From Mycobacterium lehmannii (lineage in GTDB: Bacteria; Actinomycetota; Actinomycetes; Mycobacteriales; Mycobacteriaceae): a stretch of DNA of 64,000 nt. Positions 41,546 through 49,391 of this stretch are shown here, in pieces; positions within the stretch are counted from its first letter, which is position 1; each line of letters begins with the position of its first letter. Both the position numbers and the translations under genes were made by a program. Under the pieces are notes generated by a model. The model ran no database searches and was not told the DNA's origin. It saw only the letters and a program-made list of their open reading frames with translations. The DNA lies in contig NZ_NKCN01000023.1 in the NCBI RefSeq assembly GCF_002245535.1, positions 1 through 64,000 on the forward strand, written 5' to 3'.

Positions 41546-42583
41546 ATGCGTCTCTCAGTTCTTGATCTCGTACCGGTGCGTACCGACCAGTCGACCTCCG
41601 ATGCACTGGCAGCGTCGACGCGGCTCGCACAGACCGCCGACCGCCTCGGCTACACCCGCTTGTGGGTCGCCGAGCACCACAACATGCCCTCGGTGGCGGC
41701 CACCAGCCCACCGGTGCTCATTGCGCACCTGGCGGCGCACACCGAACACATCCGGGTCGGATCCGGCGGTGTGATGCTGCCGAACCACGCGCCGCTGGCC
41801 GTCGCCGAGCAGTTCGCACTGCTGGAGGCCGCCCACCCGGGACGCATCGACCTCGGCATCGGCCGCGCGCCGGGCTCGGACCCGGTGACGTCGATGGCGC
41901 TGCGCGGTGCCGCCGGTCGCGACGATCGTGACATCGAGGCCTTCCCCGACTATCTCGACGACGTGGTCGCTTTGATGAGCGCGCGCGGCGTGCGCGTGCC
42001 GATTCCGAATCAGCGTTACGTCCTCAAGGCGACGCCCGCTGCGGTGAGCGAACCGAAGCTGTGGCTTCTGGGGTCGTCGATGTACTCGGCGCACCTGGCC
42101 GCCGCGAAGGGACTGCCGTACGTGTTCGCCCACCACTTCTCGGGCCAGGGCACCGCGGAGGCGCTGGAGGTGTACCGCTCGGAGTTCCGGTCCAGTGAGC
42201 TGGCGCCCGAACCCGTCACCTTCCTCACCGTCAACGCGGTTGTCGCCGAAACACGCGAGGAGGCAGAGGCTTTGGCGTTGCCCAACCTTCAGATGATGGC
42301 GCGGCTGCGCACCGGTCAACCGTTGGGTCCATTGGATCTCGTCGAGGACGCCCAACAGCAGGAGCTCGCACCGCAGGCGCAGCGCATCGCCGAAGCCTCC
42401 TTCGGGCGCGCTGTCGTCGGGGATCCGAGCGAGGCGGCCGAGCAGGTGCGTGCGCTGGCCGACCGGTTCGGTGTCGACGAGGTCATGGTCAACCCGGTGG
42501 CTTCGGCCCGCCGCGGCACCGACCCGGCGACCGCGCCGGCCCGCGACAGGACGCTGGAACTGCTGGCCAAAGAGTTGTTCTAG
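41546..42583 (+). CDS. Luciferase-like flavin monooxygenase family protein
   Basis: A 345-residue TIM-barrel protein of the bacterial luciferase-like (LLM) group that uses FMNH2 or F420. The family N-terminus is clear: RLSVLDLVPVRTDQS, then YTRLWVAEHHNMPSVAATSP and IRVGSGGVMLPNHAPLAVAE. Near the C-terminus are VVGDPSEAAEQVRALADRFG and VDEVMVNPVAS. I chose ATG 41546; a GTG three codons earlier overlaps the upstream stop codon and is equally possible. It is probably the second gene of a TetR-controlled operon with the FAD monooxygenase. Both could act on the same xenobiotic or lipid substrate, but this is inference from context. Confidence 0.85.
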   Translation: MRLSVLDLVPVRTDQSTSDALAASTRLAQTADRLGYTRLWVAEHHNMPSVAATSPPVLIAHLAAHTEHIRVGSGGVMLPNHAPLAVAEQFALLEAAHPGRIDLGIGRAPGSDPVTSMALRGAAGRDDRDIEAFPDYLDDVVALMSARGVRVPIPNQRYVLKATPAAVSEPKLWLLGSSMYSAHLAAAKGLPYVFAHHFSGQGTAEALEVYRSEFRSSELAPEPVTFLTVNAVVAETREEAEALALPNLQMMARLRTGQPLGPLDLVEDAQQQELAPQAQRIAEASFGRAVVGDPSEAAEQVRALADRFGVDEVMVNPVASARRGTDPATAPARDRTLELLAKELF

Positions 42584-42586
42584 GCC

Positions 42587-42638
42587 GGCGTCAACCGGCG
42601 GGCCGGTTATCAGGCGTCAACCGGCGGGCCGGTTATCA
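42587..42638. terminator. Tandemly duplicated 26-bp hairpin between convergent genes
   Basis: A 26-base unit (42587-42612) is exactly repeated at 42613-42638. Each copy carries the palindrome AACCGGCGGGCCGGTT (42593-42608 and 42619-42634). The second copy overlaps the stop codon of the Ddn-like gene. The position between convergent genes fits a bidirectional terminator that has been duplicated. Confidence 0.6.
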
Positions 42639-43084
42639 GGCTTCAGCCTGACCACCGGGATCGGACGTGACGTCCGCTTCTGATAGCCGATGTAGCGGTC
42701 CTTGTTGCCGCGCATGTTGTTGACGATCTTCCACAGTCGCGGGAAGTCAGGATCATCGTGAGTGACGGGGGTCGCGGTGACCTTGATCCGCTTTGGCCCG
42801 ACGTTGATCTCGACGTTTGGATCGGCCTTGAGGTTGTGATACCAACCGGGCGCTTTCGGCTCGCCCCCCTTGGACGCGACCACCAGATAGTCGTCTCCGT
42901 CGCGCGCGTAGGAGAGCGAATTGGACCGCTGCAAACCGGTTTTCGCGCCGACCGTGTGCAGGATCAGCATCGACGGTGCGCCCGGGATGGTGTGGCCGAT
43001 GCGGCCGTTGGTGCCCTTGTAGATCTTGTCGTGCAGCAACAGCATCGGGTAACCGATGTACTTCTCGTACCAGGGCATGCTCAT
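42617..43084 (-). CDS. Ddn-family F420-dependent nitroreductase-like protein
   Basis: A 155-residue protein of the deazaflavin-dependent nitroreductase family, matching Rv1261c (149 residues). This family uses reduced coenzyme F420 to reduce quinones, nitro compounds and others. Features are the N-terminal amphipathic helix (PWYEKYIGYPMLLLHDKIYK) and the phosphate-binding TVGAKTGLQRSNSLSYARD. The core strand-turn DYLVVASKGGEPKAPGWYHN and LKADPNVEINVGPKRI follow. The ATG 43084 is four bases after the HIT gene stop; an ATG two codons later is possible. The last residues (RPAG) are encoded within the repeated hairpin unit that follows the gene. Confidence 0.85.
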   Translation of the reverse strand: MSMPWYEKYIGYPMLLLHDKIYKGTNGRIGHTIPGAPSMLILHTVGAKTGLQRSNSLSYARDGDDYLVVASKGGEPKAPGWYHNLKADPNVEINVGPKRIKVTATPVTHDDPDFPRLWKIVNNMRGNKDRYIGYQKRTSRPIPVVRLKPDNRPAG

Positions 43085-43088
43085 GGGC

Positions 43089-43526
43089 TCAGTCTTGCGC
43101 AGCCGAGTCGAGTTCCGCCAGCGCCTCGCGCAACAGCCGTCCCGATTCCTCCCGGTCCGGGTCGCGGCGAAGGAGCATGTTCTTGGCGAACGAGAGCTTG
43201 TCGCCCCGCTGCCGCGGCAGCACGTGCAGGTGGATGTGGAACACCGTCTGAAACGCGGCCTTGCCGTCGTTGATCACCACATTGTTGCCGTCGGCGTGAA
43301 GTCCGGACCGGCGTGCGGCACGCGCGACCCGTTGACCCACCCGCGCCAAGGTGGCGACCGTCTCCGGCGGTGTGTCGGTCAGGTCCACCGTGTGCCGCTT
43401 CGGGATCACCAGCGTGTGGCCGCGGCTGAACGGGCGGATGTCGAGGATGGCGAGGACGTCGTCGTCTTCGTAGACGCGGATGGCCGGGGCCTCGCCGGCG
43501 ACGATGGCGCAGAACACACAAGACAT
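43089..43526 (-). CDS. HIT-family nucleotide hydrolase
   Basis: A 145-residue histidine-triad protein equivalent to Rv1262c (144 residues). It has the N-terminal SCVFCAIVAGEAPAIRVYED with two cysteines typical of Hint-like HIT proteins. The middle has IRPFSRGHTLVIPKRHTVDL. The catalytic triad is in FHIHLHVLPR. Members hydrolyse nucleoside phosphoramidates or related dinucleotides. The ATG 43526 was chosen over a GTG three codons upstream because it gives the family N-terminus. It is cotranscribed with the Ddn-like gene (gap of four bases) and is divergent from amiB2. Confidence 0.9.
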   Translation of the reverse strand: MSCVFCAIVAGEAPAIRVYEDDDVLAILDIRPFSRGHTLVIPKRHTVDLTDTPPETVATLARVGQRVARAARRSGLHADGNNVVINDGKAAFQTVFHIHLHVLPRQRGDKLSFAKNMLLRRDPDREESGRLLREALAELDSAAQD

Positions 43527-43599
43527 ATTCGCCACGGTAGCGGTTCTCGTCGCCCGCCCGGATCCCGCTGTTCGTCGATCTGATCGCGCGCCTCGCGGC

Positions 43600-43605
43600 T
43601 ACGCT
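43600..43605 (+). promoter_or_regulatory. -10 hexamer (TACGCT) of amiB2
   Basis: TACGCT lies exactly at -12 to -7 relative to the GTG at 43612, predicting a leaderless transcript and supporting that start codon. Confidence 0.5.
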
Positions 43606-43611
43606 GCGGCC

Positions 43612-44991
43612 GTGGACACCAGCGAGCTTGTCTTCGCAGGCGCCGCTGAGCAGGCGCGGTTGCTCGTGTCCGGGGTCATCACCGCTCCGGAATTGCTCGG
43701 CCACTATCTCGATCGGATCGCTCGACTCGACACCACGCTTCGCTCGTACCGCGTGGTACTCGAAGCCGGCGCACGACGCGAAGCCCAAGCTGCGCAACGG
43801 CGGCTTGACGCGGGGGAGCGGGCACCGCTGTTGGGCGTGCCGATAGCGATCAAGGAAGACGTCGACATCGCGGGTGAGACGACGACGTACGGCAGCGCCG
43901 CACACGGGCCCGCCAGGACCCGCGACGCGGACGTGGTGCAGCGGCTACGCGACGCGGGCGCGGTGATCATCGGCAAGACCACGGTGCCGGAGATGATGCT
44001 GTGGCCGTTCACCGAGACGGTGACGTTCGGCGCGACCCGCAACCCGTGGAATGTCGACTTCGCGCCCGGCGGAAGTAGCGGCGGAAGTGGCGCGGCGGTG
44101 GCCGCGGGTCTGGCGCCGATCGCGCTCGGTTCCGACGGAATGGGCTCCATCCGCATTCCGGCGACGTGGTGCGGACTGTTCGGCCTCAAACCGCAACGAG
44201 ACCGGGTGCCGATCGCGCCGCACGATGACGCGTGGAACGGCCTCAGCGTCAACGGCCCGATCACCAGAACGGTGGAGGACGCGGCGCTGTTCTTGGAGGC
44301 GACGACGGGGGAGTCCGGATTCGTCGCGGCCGCCTCCGCGGAACCTCGACGCCTCCGAGTTGCGTTGAGCGACAAGCTTCCTCCGCTGCTGACGAGCCGG
44401 GTGGGACGCCCGCAGCGCGCGGCGCTGAAGGAGTCGGGTGAGCTGCTGCGGAAACTCGGTCACGAGGTGGTCGAGCGCGACCCGGATTACCCGGCATCGG
44501 TGATGTTCGACCAGGCGCTGCCGCGGTATTTCAGGGGCTGCTACGACGACGTCCAGACGCTGCCCCATCCGGAGCGGCTGGACGCCAGGACACGCAGCTT
44601 CGCGCCGGTCGGCGGAATGATCTCCGATCGGCGGATGGCGGCCATCCGCGACGCGGAAGCCCGGACCGCCGACCGGATTCAGTCCATTTTCGACGACGTG
44701 GACGTAGTGGTCACCCCGGGGACGGCCAGGGGACCCTCGCGCATCGGGGCGTATCAGCGCCGGGGGATGCTGTCGACGCTGTTGTCGGTGGCCTCGCGAG
44801 TGCCGTTCCAGGCATTGTTCAACGTGACGGGTCAGCCGGCGGTAGTGGTGCCGTGGGGTTTCGACGGAGCCGGCGTACCGACGTCCGTGCAGTTGGTGGG
44901 AAGGCCTTTCGATGAGGCGACGCTGCTGTCGCTCGCCGGGCAGATCGAGCGCGTACGCCCGTGGGCGCACCGGCGTCCGCCCGTGTCCTAA
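43612..44991 (+). CDS. amiB2: Amidase AmiB2
   Basis: An amidase-signature hydrolase of 459 residues (M. tuberculosis AmiB2, 462). These enzymes hydrolyse amides through a Ser-cisSer-Lys triad. Lys lies in VPIAIKEDVDIAG near residue 81. The cis-Ser lies in APGGSSGGSGAAVAAGLAP near residue 155. The nucleophile Ser is in GSDGMGSIRIPATWCGLFG near residue 178. The C-terminal third has FNVTGQPAVVVPWGF, also typical. The reading frame is open upstream into the HIT gene, but the GTG is fixed by a -10 box at leaderless spacing. Substrate is unknown. The stop overlaps by four bases the stop of the convergent glycosylase gene. Confidence 0.9.
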   Translation: MDTSELVFAGAAEQARLLVSGVITAPELLGHYLDRIARLDTTLRSYRVVLEAGARREAQAAQRRLDAGERAPLLGVPIAIKEDVDIAGETTTYGSAAHGPARTRDADVVQRLRDAGAVIIGKTTVPEMMLWPFTETVTFGATRNPWNVDFAPGGSSGGSGAAVAAGLAPIALGSDGMGSIRIPATWCGLFGLKPQRDRVPIAPHDDAWNGLSVNGPITRTVEDAALFLEATTGESGFVAAASAEPRRLRVALSDKLPPLLTSRVGRPQRAALKESGELLRKLGHEVVERDPDYPASVMFDQALPRYFRGCYDDVQTLPHPERLDARTRSFAPVGGMISDRRMAAIRDAEARTADRIQSIFDDVDVVVTPGTARGPSRIGAYQRRGMLSTLLSVASRVPFQALFNVTGQPAVVVPWGFDGAGVPTSVQLVGRPFDEATLLSLAGQIERVRPWAHRRPPVS

Positions 44992-45491
44992 GTCGCCGCC
45001 TCGGAAAGGGCTTGGCGCCAGATCGTGAGCTTGTCGGCGAACGGCATGGTCTGCGCTGGGCTTGTCGAGGGCAGTCGGCGGTACCGCAGATCGCTTGCGA
45101 CACGCACGAGTCGCGTGAAGTTCTTCTCGGCCGCCGCACCGTTGAACAACACCGCTTCGATGCCGCGGTGTTCATCGAAGAACCGCTGAAAATCGTTCGG
45201 AACCATGCTTTCCGGCCTCACCGCGGAGTCGAGGCTGCCCTCGCGCTGACAGGAGCGCAAGACGTCCCAAGCGGCGATCCCGTGAGCCGTCAGGGCGGCG
45301 CAACGCTGCTCGTACGGAGCGTCGGGGGCGAACCCGAAGACGTCGCCCATGATGCGCCAGAAGGCATTGCGTGGGTTGTCGTAATACCGCTGGGCGGCGA
45401 GCGAGATGACGCTGGGCATATTGCCCAGGATCAAGGTGTGTGCATCATCGCCGACAATCGGCGGCAGGCCGTACAGCACCGCTGAACCCAT
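44988..45491 (-). CDS. Hypoxanthine-DNA glycosylase-like (UDG family 6) protein
   Basis: A 167-residue member of the uracil-DNA glycosylase superfamily most like family 6, which excises hypoxanthine (deaminated adenine). The active-site region is LILGNMPSVISLAAQRYYDN, then PRNAFWRIMGDVFG, with Asn in motif A as in that family. The second motif is RRLPSTSPAQTMPF. Between them lies GIAAWDVLRSCQREGSLDSA. The ATG 45491 begins directly before the conserved GLPPIVGDDAHTLILG; the open frame upstream lies inside the cyclase gene. It is divergent from the adenylate cyclase gene with only 34 bases between starts. No equivalent is recalled between amiB2 and Rv1264 in M. tuberculosis. Confidence 0.8.
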   Translation of the reverse strand: MGSAVLYGLPPIVGDDAHTLILGNMPSVISLAAQRYYDNPRNAFWRIMGDVFGFAPDAPYEQRCAALTAHGIAAWDVLRSCQREGSLDSAVRPESMVPNDFQRFFDEHRGIEAVLFNGAAAEKNFTRLVRVASDLRYRRLPSTSPAQTMPFADKLTIWRQALSEAAT

Positions 45492-45513
45492 TCTTCGACT
45501 ATCGCACGCGGTA

Positions 45514-45519
45514 TACGTT
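45514..45519 (+). promoter_or_regulatory. -10 hexamer (TACGTT) of the adenylate cyclase gene
   Basis: TACGTT occupies exactly -12 to -7 relative to the ATG at 45526, predicting a leaderless mRNA. Confidence 0.55.
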
Positions 45520-45525
45520 GGGCCG

Positions 45526-46644
45526 ATGGCCGATGACTTCGACGTCGAAGGGTCCGGTCTGCTCGACGGGCTCGAAGGTGACGAGCGCGCCGAGCGCGCC
45601 GAGCTGGTCGAGTGGTTGGTGAGCAAAGGCATCGCCGTCGAGGTGATCCGAGAGGCGTTCCTGCCGATGCTGCTCGGCGCGCGTCAGGCGCTCGGCGACG
45701 ACGGGGTCTACGTCTCCGCGCGTGAAACCAGCGAGAAGACCGGCATCGATCTCGAGCTGCTGCAGCGCATTCAACGCGCGATGGGACTGCCCACCGTCGA
45801 TGACCCCGACGCCAAGGTCCATCTGCGTGCCGACGCCGAAGCCGCGGCGTACGGTCAACGTTTCATCGAGATCGGAATCCTGCCCGACCAGATCATCCAG
45901 ATCACCCGCGTGCTCGCAGAGGGTCTGTCGAAGGCCGCGGAGGTGATGCGGTACGCCGGGCTGGCTTCGGTGCTCGACCCTGGCGCATCCGAAGTCGTCA
46001 TCGCCAAGAACGCCGAGGCCCTGGTGCGTACGGCCGATCCGCTGCTCGGTCCGATGATCCAGGACATGTTGCGGTTGCAGCTGCGCCACCTGATGGAAAC
46101 CGAGGCGATCACCGCATCAGAGCGCGCGAAGGGTCAACGGCTGCCGGGCGCACGGCTGGTGACGATCGCGTTCGCCGATCTCGTCGGTTTCACCAGACTC
46201 GGCGAGGCGGTGCCTCCAGAAGATCTGGAACAGCTCGCCCACCGGCTGTTCGACCTCGCGCATGAGGCGTCCGTCCCGCCCGTGCGGTTCGTCAAGACGA
46301 TCGGCGACGAGGTGATGCTCGTGAGCCAGGAACCCTTACCCCTGCTCGACGCGGCGTTGACCCTCGTCGAGCAGACCAACGACGACGAGGACTTCCCGCG
46401 GCTGCGCGTCGGCCTGGCGACGGGGATGGCCGTGAGCCGCACCGGTGACTGGTTCGGTGGGGCGGTGAACCTCGCGAGCCGCATCACCAGCGCCGCGCGG
46501 CCCGGCACCGTTCTGGTCTCGGAGTCGACGCGCGACGCCGTCGGTGACGATGAGGGGTTCTCGTTCTCGTTCGCGGGGGCGCGACATCTCAAGGGCATCA
46601 AGTCGGATGTGAAGCTGTTCCGCGTGCGGCGCGCAGGCGACTGA
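45526..46644 (+). CDS. Class III adenylate cyclase, Rv1264-type pH sensor
   Basis: Makes cyclic AMP from ATP. The 372-residue protein has the two-part build of M. tuberculosis Rv1264 (397 residues). There is an N-terminal autoinhibitory helical domain (about residues 1-190) that senses acidic pH in that protein, then a class IIIc catalytic domain. Catalytic residues are present: the first metal Asp in FADLVGFT near 218, Lys and second metal Asp in VKTIGDEVM near 258-262, and the substrate-specifying Asp in TGDWFGGAVNLASR. That same segment also supplies the transition-state Asn and Arg. Each subunit therefore appears complete for a homodimeric enzyme. The start is fixed by a -10 box. Confidence 0.9.
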   Translation: MADDFDVEGSGLLDGLEGDERAERAELVEWLVSKGIAVEVIREAFLPMLLGARQALGDDGVYVSARETSEKTGIDLELLQRIQRAMGLPTVDDPDAKVHLRADAEAAAYGQRFIEIGILPDQIIQITRVLAEGLSKAAEVMRYAGLASVLDPGASEVVIAKNAEALVRTADPLLGPMIQDMLRLQLRHLMETEAITASERAKGQRLPGARLVTIAFADLVGFTRLGEAVPPEDLEQLAHRLFDLAHEASVPPVRFVKTIGDEVMLVSQEPLPLLDAALTLVEQTNDDEDFPRLRVGLATGMAVSRTGDWFGGAVNLASRITSAARPGTVLVSESTRDAVGDDEGFSFSFAGARHLKGIKSDVKLFRVRRAGD

Positions 46645-46646
46645 AA

Positions 46647-46684
46647 CTTGGCAGTGGTTCGAACCATTGTTCGAGACAGCCAAG
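46647..46684 (+). terminator. Hairpin after the cyclase gene with inner palindrome
   Basis: CTTGGC (46647-46652) pairs with GCCAAG (46679-46684) starting three bases after the cyclase stop. Inside, TGGTTCGAACCA (46655-46666) is a perfect 12-bp palindrome. It is a terminator candidate, although the inner palindrome could also be a protein site. Confidence 0.4.
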
Positions 46685-46735
46685 GGCGGTGAGGCGACCG
46701 CTCGCATTTCGAAACGGCTGCTGGCGTAGGTGATC

Positions 46736-46741
46736 TACGAT
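46736..46741 (+). promoter_or_regulatory. -10 hexamer (TACGAT) of the secreted-protein gene
   Basis: TACGAT lies exactly at -12 to -7 relative to the ATG at 46748, predicting a leaderless mRNA and arguing against an upstream GTG start at 46730. Confidence 0.5.
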
Positions 46742-46747
46742 CCAAGA

Positions 46748-47158
46748 ATGAGCCGCGTCGCAAAAGCCGTGCTGGTCACGCTGTTCATCGCAGCATCCGG
46801 TCTGCTCGGTGTGGGTCCGGCGAACGCGCAGCCGCCGCAGCCGGCATGCGGCTACACGCTGTCGCCGCCGCAGGTTGTGAGCACCGGCGGCGTGAGCAAG
46901 GTGACGGCGACGGTCTCGTTCCTCGCTTGCGGTGCGCCGTTCCAGCCGGCGTACAGCGTCGCGTGCGTCCACCAGGCCGGCCATGACTCTCAGGGGCAGT
47001 GCACGCAGGCGCGAGGGCCGGCCGCCGCGCAAGTCTTCTTCGAGCCGTATCAGCCGGGCGGGACCTACATCGCGAGCGGGCGCGGCTGCGGCAAGGTCTT
47101 TCAGGACGCGCTCGAGCCGAACTGCGACATGCTCGGCCCGATCAACGTGACGCTGTAG
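46748..47158 (+). CDS. Small secreted protein with six cysteines
   Basis: A 136-residue protein with a Sec signal peptide (KAVLVTLFIAASGLLGV, then an AxA site ANA at residues 25-27). The mature part of about 109 residues contains six cysteines (PACGYT, FLACGAP, VACVHQ, GQCTQA, GRGCGK, PNCDML), consistent with three disulfides, and is rich in beta-type sequence. I do not recognise the family by name; similar small exported proteins are common in mycobacteria. It follows the cyclase gene with its own leaderless-type promoter. Its 3' end enters an 18-bp repeat shared with the end of the convergent copper ATPase gene. Confidence 0.7.
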   Translation: MSRVAKAVLVTLFIAASGLLGVGPANAQPPQPACGYTLSPPQVVSTGGVSKVTATVSFLACGAPFQPAYSVACVHQAGHDSQGQCTQARGPAAAQVFFEPYQPGGTYIASGRGCGKVFQDALEPNCDMLGPINVTL

Positions 47159-47195
47159 CTCAACGTGGCGGTGTAGCTCGACGTGACGGTGTCGC
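47142..47195. repeat. Three tandem 18-bp repeats at the secreted-protein/ctpV junction
   Basis: Units at 47142-47159, 47160-47177 and 47178-47195 follow TCAACGTGACGCTGTAGC with two to four changes. They span the stop codon of the secreted protein and encode the last residues of the copper ATPase (ATPSRR, ATPPR). Confidence 0.75.
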
Positions 47196-49391
47196 GTTGA
47201 ACCGGCGCAGCCGAAGACTGTTGCTCACGACGAACACCGAGCTGAAGGCCATCGCTGCACCAGCGATCATCGGGTTCAACAACCCGGCCGCCGCCAACGG
47301 CAACGCCGCGACGTTATAGGCGAACGCCCAGAACAGGTTTCCCTTGATCGTCGCGAGCGTCCGACGAGACAGGCGGATCGCGTCGGGTACCGCGTTCAGG
47401 TCGTCGCGCACCAAGGTCAGATCGCTCGCCTCGATCGCGACGTCGGTGCCGCTTCCCATCGCGAGTCCGAGATCAGCCTGGGCGAGGGCCGCCGCGTCGT
47501 TGACGCCATCGCCGACCATCGCGACCACCTTGCCGTCGGCCTGCAGGCGCTGGACGGCATCCACCTTGTCCTGCGGCAGTACCTCGGCGAGGACATCCTC
47601 GATGCCCACCTCCGCGGCGATCGTGCGGGCCGCGGCCTCGTTGTCGCCGGTCACCATGATCGGCTTCAGCCCCAGCGCACGAAGCCGCGAGATCGCTTCG
47701 GGTGAGGTCGGTTTGATCGCATCCGCGACCACCAACACCCCTCGGGCCTCACCGTCCCATCCGACGACGACGGCGGTGCGACCCTGTGATTCCTCCTGCC
47801 GCACCGTGGCTTTCAGCGACGCGGAAAGCTCGTGCGACGATAGCAGCCGCTGCCGTCCGACGGTCACATCGCGCCCGTCGACCCGTCCGCGCACGCCGAG
47901 GCCGCGCAGGTTGGTGAAACCTTCGACCGTCGGCAGCTCACCCAGCTTCTCCCGCGCGCCTGTCACGATGGCCCTGGCGATCGGATGCTCGGAACCGTCC
48001 TCGACCGCACCGGCCATCCGCAACACGTCGTCGGGCCGTTCGGCATCGGCGGCGACGACATCGATCAACGTCATCCTGCCGGTGGTGATGGTCCCCGTCT
48101 TGTCCAACACGATGGTGTCGATCCGCCTGGTCGACTCCAGAACCTCGGGCCCCTTGATCAAGATGCCCAGCTGCGCGCCGCGACCCGTACCGACCATGAG
48201 CGCGGTCGGTGTGGCCAACCCCAGCGCGCACGGGCACGCGATGATCAGCACTGCCACCGCTGCGGTGAAGGCCATCGCGGCCGACGCCCCGGTACCTAAC
48301 CAGAAGCCCAGAGTCGCAACCGATAACGCGATCACGATCGGCACGAACACGCCCGAGATCCGGTCGGCCAGGCGCTGTGCGTCGGCCTTCCCGCTCTGGG
48401 CGTCCTCGACCAGCCGCGCCATCTGGGCAAGCTGGGTGTCGGCGCCGATCCGCCTGGCCCGCACCACGAGTCGGCCATCGACGTTGACCGTCGCACCCAC
48501 GACCTCGTCACCGGGTCCGACGTCCACCGGAACGGCTTCGCCGGTCAGCATCGACGCGTCCACCGCCGAGGCGCCCTCGACCACGATGCCATCAGCGGCG
48601 ATCTTCTCACCGGGCCGCACAACGAATTCGTCACCGACACCGAGCTGGTCGATCGGAATGCGTTGTTCGCGGCCATCTCTGCGGATCACGACGTCCTTGG
48701 CGCCCAGCTCCAGCAATGCACGCAGCGCCGCGCCCGCGCTCCGCTTGGAACGCGCTTCGAAATATCGCCCGGCCAGAATGAACGTGGTGACGCCGGCGGC
48801 GACCTCGAAGTACACGCTGCCCAAACCGTCGGTGCGTGACAGCGTCAGCTCGAAGCCATGCGTCATTCCCGGGGTGCCTGCGGTGCCCCAGAACAACGCA
48901 TAGACCGACCATCCCAGCGCGGCGAGCGTGCCCATCGAGATCAGCGTGTCCATGGTGGCGCTGCCGTGGCGCAGGTTCGCCCATGCCGCACGGTGGAACG
49001 GCCATGCCCCCCACACCACCACCGGGGCTGTCAGCGTCAGCGAGAGCCACTGCCAATTCGTGAACTGCAGAGTGGGGATCATCGCCATCGCGATCACCGG
49101 AACCGTCAAGGCAAGCGACACCAGCAGCCGGTGCCGCAGGATGGCGGTCGGATCCTCTTCGACGACGGTCGCCTGTTCGGTGGGCAGATGCGCTTGATAC
49201 CCGGCGTCTTCGACGGTGGCCACCAACGCCTCCGGGGTCACGTCTGCGCTGTACTGGACACGCGCCTTCTCGGTGGCGAAGTTGACGGTGGCCGTCACGC
49301 CGTCGATCTTGTTGAGCTTGCGCTCGATTCGGTTCGCGCATGACGCACAGGTCATACCGTCGATGGACAGTTCGATCGTGTCAGTGGCCAT
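47160..49391 (-). CDS. ctpV: Copper-exporting P1B-type ATPase, CtpV-like
   Basis: A 743-residue heavy-metal ATPase that pumps Cu+ out of the cytoplasm. The N-terminal metal-binding domain has GMTCASC at residues 12-18. The membrane metal site is CPC in IACPCALGLATP near residue 386. The phosphorylation motif is DKTGTITTG near 427. The SEHPIARAI segment carries the P1B HP motif, and MVGDGVNDAAALAQADLG is the hinge. Copper rather than zinc specificity is suggested by the CPC site and the operon context (CopZ and a CsoR-like box). The ATG overlaps the preceding His-rich protein gene by 11 bases. The extreme C-terminus is formed by a duplicated 18-bp unit. The symbol is by similarity to Rv0969. 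Confidence 0.85.
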   Translation of the reverse strand: MATDTIELSIDGMTCASCANRIERKLNKIDGVTATVNFATEKARVQYSADVTPEALVATVEDAGYQAHLPTEQATVVEEDPTAILRHRLLVSLALTVPVIAMAMIPTLQFTNWQWLSLTLTAPVVVWGAWPFHRAAWANLRHGSATMDTLISMGTLAALGWSVYALFWGTAGTPGMTHGFELTLSRTDGLGSVYFEVAAGVTTFILAGRYFEARSKRSAGAALRALLELGAKDVVIRRDGREQRIPIDQLGVGDEFVVRPGEKIAADGIVVEGASAVDASMLTGEAVPVDVGPGDEVVGATVNVDGRLVVRARRIGADTQLAQMARLVEDAQSGKADAQRLADRISGVFVPIVIALSVATLGFWLGTGASAAMAFTAAVAVLIIACPCALGLATPTALMVGTGRGAQLGILIKGPEVLESTRRIDTIVLDKTGTITTGRMTLIDVVAADAERPDDVLRMAGAVEDGSEHPIARAIVTGAREKLGELPTVEGFTNLRGLGVRGRVDGRDVTVGRQRLLSSHELSASLKATVRQEESQGRTAVVVGWDGEARGVLVVADAIKPTSPEAISRLRALGLKPIMVTGDNEAAARTIAAEVGIEDVLAEVLPQDKVDAVQRLQADGKVVAMVGDGVNDAAALAQADLGLAMGSGTDVAIEASDLTLVRDDLNAVPDAIRLSRRTLATIKGNLFWAFAYNVAALPLAAAGLLNPMIAGAAMAFSSVFVVSNSLRLRRFNATPSRRATPPR

